Shown here: positions 6,793-13,508 of the stretch, one piece after another
How the letters are laid out: each line of letters opens with the position of its first letter
How positions within the stretch are numbered: the first letter of the stretch is position 1
DNA from: a virus
Virus record (IMG/VR): IMGVR_UViG_3300013131_002250
Coordinates: 1 to 25,655 of that record
DNA length: 25,655 nucleotides
Direction: 5' to 3' (one strand)
The notes under the pieces: model-generated
The model's database searches: none
Told to the model about the DNA's origin: nothing
The model's input: the letters and a program-made list of their open reading frames with translations, nothing else
Position numbers and translations under genes: made by a program

Positions 6793-7316
6793 GAGGCTCG
6801 CTTTTTTGCTCTGTAAGTTCTCATATACAAAGCCTTCTTTTCTTTAGGTATGTTTCGTTTGTTTTCTCTGTTTGATATCTTGCGACAGATGTAGCAAATT
6901 GGGTATCCATCTTTGTAAATAGTGTTTTCTGGCGTTCTTGGGTGCCCGTTTTTACAGTAAGGCTTGAGGCTTGGTCTTCCAACAATAGTTTCAATACTTG
7001 TGTTCTGTCCCCGCTCTATTGCCATTTGGTTGTTTTCGTAAGGAGTGCCCAACTGAAGATGAGCAGGGTTTACGCATTGTTTGTTATCGCAGATGTGCAT
7101 GACGTGAAGTTTGCTACTAGGCATCTCGTAATCATTATAAACTATGGACCAAGATATTCTGTGAGCAAGCATTGGTTTTCTTTTTTTATAAGCAAAGACG
7201 CCATACCCATTTGAGTTATGAGCAGCAATCCAAAACCAGCAGTCATCCTCTTCTTCGTCTACTAATACCTTCTCCCAAAACCTCCGAGAGCGTTCTTCCG
7301 TCCATTTTAGCCTCAC
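6789..7316 (-). CDS. HNH homing-type endonuclease
   Basis: The HNH core is visible: CWFWIAAHNSNGYG, then AHRISW, then HVMHICDNKQCVNPAHLQLGT with the expected Cys, Asn and His residues. A C-terminal zinc region (CKNGHPRTPEN ... CYICRK) and a basic tail follow. Free-standing enzymes of this architecture are common mobile genes in phages. The GTG start at 7316 overlaps the upstream TGA (GTGA) with AGGGGA upstream; a longer GTG start at 7343 is possible. Confidence 0.88.
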   Translation of the reverse strand: MRLKWTEERSRRFWEKVLVDEEEDDCWFWIAAHNSNGYGVFAYKKRKPMLAHRISWSIVYNDYEMPSSKLHVMHICDNKQCVNPAHLQLGTPYENNQMAIERGQNTSIETIVGRPSLKPYCKNGHPRTPENTIYKDGYPICYICRKISNRENKRNIPKEKKALYMRTYRAKKRAS

Positions 7317-7957
7317 CCAAGTTTTCCCCTGTTTTCTTCCCACCTATCAATATCAACAGGAAAATCAAAATCCTCTGTCCAATCATCTATCTCTACGGAA
7401 AAAGTATTTTTGAACTCGTGTACTAATCTTTTGTGTAAATGCCAACCGCCAGTTCTAAAGGCTATGCTAGATTCAATAATTTCTAAAATTCTTGCTTTGA
7501 GCATTTCGTTAGACGAACCTTTGAAAGCAATTCCAAATATCTCGCGCCAAGGTTTTCCAGTAAGGTTTGAAGCCTTGCTTCTAATGAAAAAAGTAAACTC
7601 TCCCTCGTCTTTCATAATTGTCTCTACTGCTTCATCTGTGAAGTAGACATCTCCAAAGACTAAAACTGTACGCTCTTCAGACCAAATATCTCGTGATGAC
7701 CAAAACTTAGCCATATCTTTCCATTTAGGATGATAAGGCGGAATATAGCAACGAGCGCCATCTACTTCGTAAGACTTGTCACTACCAACAACTACAACAT
7801 CACTAGAGTATTTTAGGAACTGCCTGACAGTTCTTTCAATGAGAACTTCACCTTCAATGACAAGTTTATGTTTCTGAACACCCCTGTAGTTTTCCCAGCG
7901 CGAGCCCTCCCCCGCCGCGAGAATAAGGACTCTTGATTTGATGTCTTTAGAATCCAC
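7313..7957 (-). CDS. GT-A-fold nucleotidyltransferase (NTP-transferase family)
   Basis: The N-terminus carries the sugar-1-phosphate/phosphocholine nucleotidyltransferase loop RVLILAAGEGSRW, then LVIEGEVLIERTVRQ and the metal-binding FGDVYFTDE. It would activate a sugar or alcohol phosphate with an NTP. GTG 7957, preceded by GGAG at the end of the upstream gene, is chosen over the 8020 start, which would overlap that gene by 74 bp. The protein has 214 residues. It may supply an activated sugar to the phage glycosyltransferases here; the substrate cannot be read from sequence. Confidence 0.75.
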   Translation of the reverse strand: MDSKDIKSRVLILAAGEGSRWENYRGVQKHKLVIEGEVLIERTVRQFLKYSSDVVVVGSDKSYEVDGARCYIPPYHPKWKDMAKFWSSRDIWSEERTVLVFGDVYFTDEAVETIMKDEGEFTFFIRSKASNLTGKPWREIFGIAFKGSSNEMLKARILEIIESSIAFRTGGWHLHKRLVHEFKNTFSVEIDDWTEDFDFPVDIDRWEENRGKLG

Positions 7958-8450
7958 GCTTTGAACACTCCAAGTCAAGTTCTGAGACTGACTTACCCTT
8001 TGAAAAGTTTGCTGCTTCATCCTTTGAGAAGCCTTCTTTCAAAAACTGATGAATGCCTAAACGCTTTATTCTTTTCTTTAGGACTGCATTTTCTTTATTT
8101 TCTTCTGCGACCATAGCATAATATAAATAACAATACAAAGCCTCTGCCTCTTCTTGGTCAGGACAAAAAAGGCTTATCTTATGAATTAAGTCAAGGATTT
8201 CTATTTTTATATCTTTAGAAACAGCGTTATAAATAATTATAAAGTTAGAGTAGAAAAGGTCAGTGCTGTTTTTGTTGTAATGAGTTCTTATCTTTTCAAA
8301 CATCTCTGTATCAGAGGGCCATAAAGCCCAGCCATAAAAATCTGTTCTTACAGCGTACTTATCAAACCTACCTGCATCAAAACCTATCTCGCCAGCAAAG
8401 ATAGTGTGAGTGTTTCTATAGTGTCTGCTTTTTTCCATTGAAAGGGCCAC
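7947..8450 (-). CDS. Hypothetical protein, about 167 residues
   Basis: The first half contains a conserved-looking segment (IFAGEIGFDAGRFDKYAVR then YGWALWPSD); the second half is helical, with DQEEAEALYCYLYYAMVAEE and a Lys/Arg-rich region. GTG 8450 sits 6 nt after TATAGT in element D, which suits a leaderless mRNA; ATG 8438 is an alternative and neither has an SD. It overlaps the nucleotidyltransferase gene by 11 bp, so the two and the HNH gene form one transcript. No family is recognised. Confidence 0.6.
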   Translation of the reverse strand: MALSMEKSRHYRNTHTIFAGEIGFDAGRFDKYAVRTDFYGWALWPSDTEMFEKIRTHYNKNSTDLFYSNFIIIYNAVSKDIKIEILDLIHKISLFCPDQEEAEALYCYLYYAMVAEENKENAVLKKRIKRLGIHQFLKEGFSKDEAANFSKGKSVSELDLECSKRGF

Positions 8451-8458
8451 TTGATAAC

Positions 8459-8515
8459 TATACAATGAGAAATGCGTTTTTCCGCGCTCTCGTTCCGTTA
8501 TAGGCGGAGGAAGAA
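8459..8515. promoter_or_regulatory. Intergenic element copy D
   Basis: TATACAAT (8459-8466) and GCGCTCTCGTTCCGTTA (8484-8500) have the constant 21-bp spacing. Plus-strand TTGAAA (8438-8443)-N17-TACAAT would be a good promoter, yet no plus gene follows. On the minus strand TATAGT lies 6 nt before the GTG of the 8450 gene. A GGCGGAGGAAG purine tract follows the block, as in copies A and C. Confidence 0.7.
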
Positions 8516-8521
8516 CCGAGT

Positions 8522-8779
8522 TTAGGAGATGGGGTTGTTGGGGAAATTGGTGGGGTCGTCGGTAAGGAGGGAGTCGTAGGTGCTTGGGGGAACGATTTGC
8601 GCCGCTTTCTCGTGAGCCTTGAGATGGTCGAGCATTTCTACAGTTGACTCCGCTAAATAACTTGGCTCCAAGTCGTCACCGAAATAGCAAGCAGCGCATA
8701 TAAGTAAGTCTTTTTGACCAATGCTGGTGTAGTAAACATAAACATCTGAATTGTCCCAGCCAAATCTTGCATAACTCAT
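8522..8779 (-). CDS. Small zinc-finger-like actinophage protein, 85 residues
   Basis: The opening MSYARFGWDNSDVYVY, a CAAC pair and a later MLDHLKAHEKAAQIVPP helix give a Cys2...His2 pattern seen in many short actinophage proteins. The two halves probably bind one zinc. The ATG is 6 nt downstream of a TAAACT box and has no SD, so translation may be leaderless. Function is unknown. Confidence 0.65.
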   Translation of the reverse strand: MSYARFGWDNSDVYVYYTSIGQKDLLICAACYFGDDLEPSYLAESTVEMLDHLKAHEKAAQIVPPSTYDSLLTDDPTNFPNNPIS

Positions 8780-8808
8780 AGGTATAGTTTACAGCGTATG
8801 ATGGGCTT
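8780..8808. promoter_or_regulatory. Compact divergent leaderless promoters
   Basis: Only 29 bp separate two divergent ATGs and neither has an SD. On the minus strand TAAACT (8791-8786) is 6 nt from ATG 8779; on the plus strand TATGAT (8797-8802) is 6 nt from ATG 8809. Both have TANNNT form, placing predicted transcription starts at the start codons. No convincing -35 boxes are seen. Confidence 0.5.
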
Positions 8809-9156
8809 ATGACCGACAACAAAGAGTTTTTTGAAGAAGACGAAGAGTCTGTCTCTATGTATTTTGAAGATGAAGAAGATTTTGAAAACTTTTTGATTGA
8901 TATGTGCATTATTGAAGAAGCAGGATTTGATGATGATGGAGAAGTTTTATATCAATACAACTTTGCCAAACTCAAGGAGTTGTTGCCAGAACTTTACGAA
9001 GAGATTATGGCTGGTCTAAACGAAAGAATGATTGGACTGTTCAATGAGGGGCTGGTGTCAGTTGAGTATGACGAGAATCTAGTTGCTCATTTTGTTGCAA
9101 CTCCAGAAGGATTAGAGTACTTTCACAAAATGTATAATCAAGAACAAGATGAGTGA
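8809..9156 (+). CDS. Highly acidic protein, 115 residues
   Basis: About 34 of 115 residues are Asp or Glu against about five Lys/Arg, so the net charge is near -29. The acidic clusters are concentrated in the first 45 residues (FFEEDEESVSMYFEDEEDF). The C-terminal half looks folded (LKELLPELYEEIMAGLNER, then a VAHFVATPEGLEYF strand-helix that could be a winged-helix end). It probably starts leaderless and overlaps the convergent 9138 gene by 19 bp. Acidity of this degree occurs in DNA-mimic inhibitors, but there is no homology evidence here. Confidence 0.65.
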   Translation: MTDNKEFFEEDEESVSMYFEDEEDFENFLIDMCIIEEAGFDDDGEVLYQYNFAKLKELLPELYEEIMAGLNERMIGLFNEGLVSVEYDENLVAHFVATPEGLEYFHKMYNQEQDE

Positions 9157-9446
9157 CCAAACTCCCAACCCTCACAAAGAGGCTCGGTTGTATCTTTTGG
9201 GTGCCAATTTTTTATATCTGACTTGGGCACAGTTAGCCAATCCATCAACTCGTGTGCACACTTATGACATAGATGGTGATAAAGAGGATAATTAACTTTA
9301 TCTTTGTTGCTGTATGTAATGTCGTCTACAAACTCAGCGTAGCCACCCTCTAAACGAATGCGAAGGCTATAATCAAAACCGCCAGTAGGGTTTTTTACGA
9401 GAGTTGTTTTACATTTAGAGCATTTCAATTTACGTTTTTTTCTCAC
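9138..9446 (-). CDS. Zinc-ribbon protein, 102 residues
   Basis: A basic N-terminus (MRKKRKLKCSKCKTTL) carries one CxxC and HHLCHKCAHELMDWL carries another, giving a likely Cys4 zinc site with a beta-rich middle. GTG 9446 is 7 nt from the -10 of a well-formed promoter and has no SD. Function is unknown. Confidence 0.65.
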   Translation of the reverse strand: MRKKRKLKCSKCKTTLVKNPTGGFDYSLRIRLEGGYAEFVDDITYSNKDKVNYPLYHHLCHKCAHELMDWLTVPKSDIKNWHPKDTTEPLCEGWEFGHSSCS

Positions 9447-9453
9447 TAGTCAT

Positions 9454-9482
9454 ATAATACCAAAAAAATAAAAATAAAGCAA
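9454..9482 (-). promoter_or_regulatory. Sigma70-like promoter for the 9446 gene
   Basis: Minus strand: TTGCTT (complement of 9477-9482), a 17-bp spacer and TATTAT (complement of 9454-9459), then 7 nt to the GTG start. This implies a leaderless transcript. Confidence 0.6.
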
Positions 9483-9505
9483 ACTACTAAATATCAACCT
9501 TATAA

Positions 9506-9532
9506 CAGAAAAGGCCCCCCGAAGGGAGCCTT
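9506..9532 (-). terminator. Rho-independent terminator of the HTH gene
   Basis: On the minus strand AAGGCTCCC-TTCG-GGGGGCCTT forms a 9-bp stem with a stable UUCG-type loop and one T-G pair, followed by TTCTGTT. It lies about 20 bp after the stop of the 9551-10162 gene. Confidence 0.8.
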
Positions 9533-9550
9533 ATCTGCGACGGATGGATG

Positions 9551-10162
9551 TCAAGACTGCAAAGTAAACCTATTCTTTTCAAGAATTGGTTTGTAGCAAG
9601 TGCTTTTAGAGTTATGGTTTTTTAAGTAACCATAACGAGCCATTCTAAATCGCAATGAACCATGCGTAACGCCTAAGCGTTTGGCAAGCCTGTAAAGACT
9701 TACACCTTCAGTTTTATGAGCATGATTAATAAGTGCTGTGTACTCCTCTGCTTCCTTACGAAATTTAGGAGAATGCGAACGCACCTGTTGTGCCATCGGC
9801 TGAAGTTCCAACAAACGAGACAAAGTCTGCTCTGTTGGTTCAGCATAAACTTTTGGCTCTTTCACTAGTTTTAGTGGTGGAGTCGGTACTGGAAAATTCA
9901 TTGACGAAGAAAGAGTACTTGCTGAACCAGAATTTTCGTAAATGCCATTAACAATTTGACGAATTCGTTCACGAGTCATTCCACCAACTGCGTCAGCAAT
10001 TGCTTGCAAACTCCAATGGCTATCTCTCAATTTTCTGATGTATGCGTTGCGCATCTGAGTGTCTGAGCCGATTTTTGCAAAGGCATCAACAACTTCTTGT
10101 GGCAACTTATGATTTATTTTTACATAAGTGCTTGTCACTATGTATTCCTTTCTTCTCGTCAT
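9551..10162 (-). CDS. DNA-binding regulator with two helix-turn-helix motifs
   Basis: The first HTH (HWSLQAIADAVGGMTRERI then RQIVNGIY, about residues 49-75) resembles sigma region 4. The second, near the C-terminus, is VSLYRLAKRLGVTHGSLRFR. A proline-rich linker joins them, and the C-terminal tail is basic. It is probably a phage transcriptional regulator. ATG 10162 lies 8 nt after a TACCAT -10 (leaderless); GTG 10138 with AAAGGA upstream is an alternative start. It is monocistronic, with its own promoter and terminator, and diverges from the glycosyltransferase gene. Whether it is a repressor, an activator or a sigma-like factor cannot be decided. Confidence 0.75.
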   Translation of the reverse strand: MTRRKEYIVTSTYVKINHKLPQEVVDAFAKIGSDTQMRNAYIRKLRDSHWSLQAIADAVGGMTRERIRQIVNGIYENSGSASTLSSSMNFPVPTPPLKLVKEPKVYAEPTEQTLSRLLELQPMAQQVRSHSPKFRKEAEEYTALINHAHKTEGVSLYRLAKRLGVTHGSLRFRMARYGYLKNHNSKSTCYKPILEKNRFTLQS

Positions 10163-10170
10163 TTAGTCTT

Positions 10171-10199
10171 ATGGTACACACCCTTTACATTAGGTGCAA
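10171..10199 (-). promoter_or_regulatory. Promoter of the HTH regulator
   Basis: Minus strand: TTGCAC (complement of 10194-10199), a 17-bp spacer and TACCAT (complement of 10171-10176), then 8 nt to ATG 10162. The same TTGCAC-N17 arrangement occurs in elements A and B. Confidence 0.6.
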
Positions 10200-10225
10200 A
10201 TTAAGATACCTTCCTGCTTTTTTAG

Positions 10226-10302
10226 TTGACATATTGTTTGATTAGACTAATATTCAAAACTTGCCTGTCTTTGCTAAAAGTAATACAAATACCTGATAAA
10301 GT
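10226..10302 (+). promoter_or_regulatory. Promoter region of the glycosyltransferase gene
   Basis: TTGACA (10226-10231), a 16-bp spacer and TAATAT (10248-10253) form a near-consensus promoter. A second box, TAAAGT (10297-10302), lies 6 nt before ATG 10309, so a leaderless transcript is also possible; there is no SD. Confidence 0.6.
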
Positions 10303-10308
10303 AATAGC

Positions 10309-11154
10309 ATGGCGAAAAAGACAAACAACAAACCAGCAGAAGTAAAAGAACAAGATAAACCGCAAATCAATCCTGGCTTAGAAAAAATTAAAGGCAAGAA
10401 ATTGATGATTGCCACTCCTTGCTATGGCGGATTAGTCAACGAAGGATACGCACAGTCGATGTTTACGCTTCCAAGCGTATGTACTCAATTTGGAGTATCC
10501 GTTGGCTACATAACAATTGCTAATGAGAGTCTTGTAACACGAGCAAGAAATGAACTCGTAAATGCTTTTATGAAAAGCGATGCTGACTATATGATGTTTA
10601 TTGACGCCGATATTAGATTTGACCCTAAAGCAGTTATTCGTATGCTTGCTGCTGATAAAGATGTAGTTGTTGGCGCATACCCGCTCAAGCAACTTGATTG
10701 GGAAAAAGTTGTTGCTATGTCTAAAGAAAAACCTCTTACGCCAAAAGAAGCAGCCAAAGAGGCTGCAATGTATGTAATTAATGTGCATAAGCCAGATGCT
10801 GCTTTAGTTGGGAAAACTGTAGATGTTCAAATAAAAAACGGACTTCTTGAAGTTTATGATGCTGGAACTGGATTTATGCTTATCAAGCGCCATGTACTTG
10901 AGAAAATGATTGAAAAGTATCCAGAGACTAAGTATTACAGTGATAGAGATGTAACTTTGTCTGCTGAAGAAAATACCAGATATGCGCTATTTGACACACA
11001 GATAGATGCTGATAGAAGATACCTCAGTGAAGATTACACATTCTGTCGTCGCTGGCAGAAACTAGACGGAAAGATACATCTTGATGTCAACACGGTTTTG
11101 GACCATGTCGGAACCCATGTCTTCAGGGGCAGCACGATTGTCAGACCGAAGTAA
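10309..11154 (+). CDS. GT-A-fold glycosyltransferase, 281 residues
   Basis: The GT-A start (KKLMIATPCYGG), the DxD motif in YMMFIDADIRFDP (sugar-nucleotide/metal site), the acceptor-side GTGFMLIKRHVLEKM and the late YLSEDYTFCRRW (acidic ED in place of the usual catalytic Asp/Glu) identify a family-2-like enzyme. The 25-residue Lys-rich N-terminal extension is unstructured. It overlaps the next small gene by 50 bp. A paralogous fold lies at 23742. Likely targets are a phage structural protein, phage DNA or host surface glycans; sequence alone does not say which. Confidence 0.85.
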   Translation: MAKKTNNKPAEVKEQDKPQINPGLEKIKGKKLMIATPCYGGLVNEGYAQSMFTLPSVCTQFGVSVGYITIANESLVTRARNELVNAFMKSDADYMMFIDADIRFDPKAVIRMLAADKDVVVGAYPLKQLDWEKVVAMSKEKPLTPKEAAKEAAMYVINVHKPDAALVGKTVDVQIKNGLLEVYDAGTGFMLIKRHVLEKMIEKYPETKYYSDRDVTLSAEENTRYALFDTQIDADRRYLSEDYTFCRRWQKLDGKIHLDVNTVLDHVGTHVFRGSTIVRPK

Positions 11155-11275
11155 AAAACTAAAAGAAGATTTAGACAAAGACTCTTTTGGAGCAGCAACT
11201 CTTAGAGTTGTTATTAGAGTCGTGCTTGTCTATGTCATTGTTTGGATATTCCAAAGAATGGCTGGAAATCCTTAA
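11105..11275 (+). CDS. Small membrane-anchored protein, about 56 residues
   Basis: A charged N-terminal helix (LSDRSKKLKEDLDKD) is followed by one transmembrane segment (RVVIRVVLVYVIVWIFQRM). Candidate starts are ATG 11105 and ATG 11117 (GGA four bases upstream), both within the end of the glycosyltransferase gene. It may be a partner of that enzyme or a holin-like peptide. Confidence 0.5.
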   Translation: MSEPMSSGAARLSDRSKKLKEDLDKDSFGAATLRVVIRVVLVYVIVWIFQRMAGNP

Positions 11276-11308
11276 GCGTGTCGAAACTAGGTATCTAGAC
11301 TAGTTTGT

Positions 11309-11320
11309 TAAACTTCGAGG
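11309..11320 (+). promoter_or_regulatory. Leaderless promoter TAAACT-N6-ATG
   Basis: TAAACT (11309-11314) precedes ATG 11321 by 6 nt. GAGG abuts the ATG and is too close to act as an SD, which favours leaderless initiation. The same hexamer at the same distance occurs before genes at 8779 and 23707. Confidence 0.5.
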
Positions 11321-12445
11321 ATGTATAACATTCTCCATGGAGACTGCCTAGACCTTCTTACTACGCTTGAAGAAAAAAGCGTCGATTCAATAATTACAGA
11401 CCCACCATACGAACTTGGATTTATGGGTAGGTCTTGGGACTCAACTGGTATTGCTTTTAGTCCAGATGTTTGGAAAGCAGCGTTAAGAGTTCTCAAACCT
11501 GGCGGATATATTCTTGCTTTTTCTAGCGCTCGCACTTATCACCGAATGGCAGTTGCTATTGAAGATGCTGGTTTTGAAATTCGTGACCAAATTATGTGGG
11601 TCTACGGTTCTGGTTTTCCTAAGTCAATGAATATTGCTCTTGCTATGGAAAAGAAAGGTCTTGACTCTTCTCAATGGGAAGGTTGGGGAACTGCTCTTAA
11701 ACCAGCACACGAACCAATTGTTATGGCAAGAAAACTTTTTGAGGGAACAGTTGTAGATAACGTATTGACTTGGGGAGTTGGAGGCATTAATATAGACGCA
11801 TCACGAGTTCCTGGTGAACCCGTGCCAATTAATAAACTTGAAGAGTGGTCGGGGTTCGGTCAAAAGATTGAACCAGACTACAAACAAGAAATGAATACAA
11901 GTGGACGCTTTCCAGCAAACTTTATTCACGATGGAAGTGATGAAGTTGTTGAATTGTTTCCTCGCGCTAAGGGTGGCGCTTATCCATCAGTCAGGGGTAA
12001 GAGTGACATTGGCGCCTTCGCACAAGGAGGAACTCATAAAGACAAACCAAATCAAGCCAGAGTCATGGGAGACGATGGTTCGGCAGCGAGATTCTTTTAC
12101 TGCGCTAAAGCAAACTCAAAAGACCGAAACGAAGGTCTCGAAAATTATCAAAATGGACAACGAGACTTATTTAGTGGAGACAACGACTCTACTAGAGACA
12201 ACTCTGTCAATGACGAAGATAAACGAAAAAACACTCATCCAACAGTAAAACCAACGGAGTTAATGCGCTATCTAATAAAGATGGTGACTCCTTCTGGCGG
12301 AACTGTGCTTGACCCGTTTGCTGGGTCTGGTTCTACTGGAAAAGCAGCAATGTTAGATGGGTACAAGTTCATTGGCATTGAGATGAATGAAGAGTATGTA
12401 GCAATCGCTAAGGCAAGAATTGAACACGCTTTATCAAAAAAGTAG
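11321..12445 (+). CDS. Site-specific DNA methyltransferase (N6-adenine/N4-cytosine type)
   Basis: The catalytic motif IV DPPY is at residues 27-30 (DSIITDPPYELGF). The SAM-binding motif I DPFAGSGSTGKAAM lies about 40 residues from the C-terminus, followed by FIGIEMNEEYVAIA. Motif IV before motif I indicates the beta order. The middle is a 200-residue target-recognition region. At 374 residues it is typical of phage orphan methylases, and no cognate nuclease is adjacent. It is followed 8 bp later by a Mom-like gene, suggesting a joint anti-restriction role. Confidence 0.93.
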   Translation: MYNILHGDCLDLLTTLEEKSVDSIITDPPYELGFMGRSWDSTGIAFSPDVWKAALRVLKPGGYILAFSSARTYHRMAVAIEDAGFEIRDQIMWVYGSGFPKSMNIALAMEKKGLDSSQWEGWGTALKPAHEPIVMARKLFEGTVVDNVLTWGVGGINIDASRVPGEPVPINKLEEWSGFGQKIEPDYKQEMNTSGRFPANFIHDGSDEVVELFPRAKGGAYPSVRGKSDIGAFAQGGTHKDKPNQARVMGDDGSAARFFYCAKANSKDRNEGLENYQNGQRDLFSGDNDSTRDNSVNDEDKRKNTHPTVKPTELMRYLIKMVTPSGGTVLDPFAGSGSTGKAAMLDGYKFIGIEMNEEYVAIAKARIEHALSKK

Positions 12446-12453
12446 CGTGATGT

Positions 12454-13089
12454 ATGGGGTTGAAGGAAGACTACGACATTGAAAAAATTTCATACGAAAC
12501 GGCTATGGATATTGTTATTGCCAATCATTATCTTCATAGGAAGTGTCCTGTTTCTCAGGCTTTTGGGTTGGTTGATAAAAGAGATAGACGAGTCGTTGGA
12601 GTCGTTACCTACGGAGTAAGTCCTTCTTCTACGCTTCTCAAAGGCATATGTGGACCAGAAGAAATGTATAACGTCTATGAACTAAATAGGCTGTGGGTTG
12701 AGGACTCTGTGCCTAAAAACGGAGAAAGTTATCTAGTAGGCAACACTATGAAGTTATTAGATAGAGAAATTATTGTTTCCTTTGCTGACACATCGCAAGG
12801 GCACGTTGGTTATATCTATCAAGCCTCTAATTTTATTTACACTGGACTATCTGCCAAATTCAAAGACCCGAAGGTGCGTGGGCGTGAAAATCAACATCAC
12901 GCAACTTACGCAAACGGATTGACTAATCAGCAAGTCATTGACAAGTTTGGCGCTGATAATGTTTACTTTGTTGAGCGTCCACGCAAGCACAGATACATAT
13001 TTTTCAACTGTAGCAAGACGCGAAGAAAAGAACTGCTAAAGAAACTTAGATATAAAGTTATTGAATATCCGAAGCGCCAGATGGTATAA
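12454..13089 (+). CDS. Mom-like DNA adenine modification protein (GNAT-related)
   Basis: Phage Mu Mom converts adenine in DNA to N6-carbamoylmethyladenine. This 211-residue protein shows the pattern I associate with Mom-family proteins: NHYLHRKCPVSQAFGL, then VVGVVTYG, then NVYELNRLWVEDSVPKNGES, then a central IVSFADTSQGHVGYIYQASN. A basic Lys/Arg C-terminus (RKHRYIFFNCSKTRRK) would suit DNA binding. It lies 8 bp after the methyltransferase gene with no SD of its own. The assignment is by remembered motif pattern, not alignment. Confidence 0.75.
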   Translation: MGLKEDYDIEKISYETAMDIVIANHYLHRKCPVSQAFGLVDKRDRRVVGVVTYGVSPSSTLLKGICGPEEMYNVYELNRLWVEDSVPKNGESYLVGNTMKLLDREIIVSFADTSQGHVGYIYQASNFIYTGLSAKFKDPKVRGRENQHHATYANGLTNQQVIDKFGADNVYFVERPRKHRYIFFNCSKTRRKELLKKLRYKVIEYPKRQMV

Positions 13090-13270
13090 GAACAGTATCG
13101 GTTTCGTCGTAGATATCTAAAGCGGTATTTATAAATGTATCTTCGTGCTCGTGAAAATGATGACGGCAGAAGTACAAATCTCCATTATTGAAAACAACCA
13201 TATAAGCAGCACGAGCAACGCATCTGTCGCAGAAATCTTGTGGCTGAATTATGGTTTTAGATGTTTCCAT
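13058..13270 (-). CDS. DUF7455-like zinc protein, 70 residues
   Basis: The layout FCDRCVARAAYMVVFNNGDLYFCRHHFHEH (written here as CDRC then FCRHH) matches DUF7455, a small actinobacterial and actinophage family with CxxC plus CxHH ligands. ATG 13270 lies inside the end of the DUF3039 gene (13-bp overlap), and the frame before it belongs to that gene. It overlaps the convergent Mom-like gene by 32 bp. Its role is unknown. Confidence 0.75.
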   Translation of the reverse strand: METSKTIIQPQDFCDRCVARAAYMVVFNNGDLYFCRHHFHEHEDTFINTALDIYDETDTVLIPSGASDIQ

Positions 13271-13496
13271 TATCTGCCAACTGTTCGTAGATTTCTTTGC
13301 ATTGTGGGCAGACTTTGAACTTCTCTGGGTCGCGGGATGGTACCCATACTTTTCCGCAGAGGGCAACCACTGGCCATCCATTTATCAAAGCCTCCGTTAA
13401 TGTGTCTTTAGGAACATAATGAGAGAACCTGTCGTGGTCACCATTTCCTGTAGAGGTATCTACAATAGTGTCGGTATCAAAAGAGGTAGCGCTCAT
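13257..13496 (-). CDS. DUF3039 family protein, 79 residues
   Basis: The C-terminal two thirds match DUF3039: HYVPKDTLTEALINGWPVVA, then LCGKVWVPSRDPEKF and CPQCKEIYEQL, with Cys ligands for one zinc. The family is essentially actinobacterial, which supports the host assignment. The ATG is 6 nt after TAAAAT (complement of 13503-13508), which overlaps the upstream stop; there is no SD, so it is probably leaderless. Confidence 0.85.
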   Translation of the reverse strand: MSATSFDTDTIVDTSTGNGDHDRFSHYVPKDTLTEALINGWPVVALCGKVWVPSRDPEKFKVCPQCKEIYEQLADNGNI

Positions 13497-13508
13497 AGTT
13501 AAATTTTA
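13497..13508 (-). promoter_or_regulatory. Leaderless-type -10 box for DUF3039
   Basis: Minus-strand TAAAAT followed by TTAACT and then ATG 13496. The box overlaps the stop codon of the GH130-like gene. No SD is present. Confidence 0.4.

Noticed and set aside
7281-7300. CCGAGAGCGTTCTTCCG resembling a fifth copy of the intergenic block
   Set aside because: It lies within the HNH coding sequence, lacks TATACAAT at the 21-bp distance, and matches only in part.
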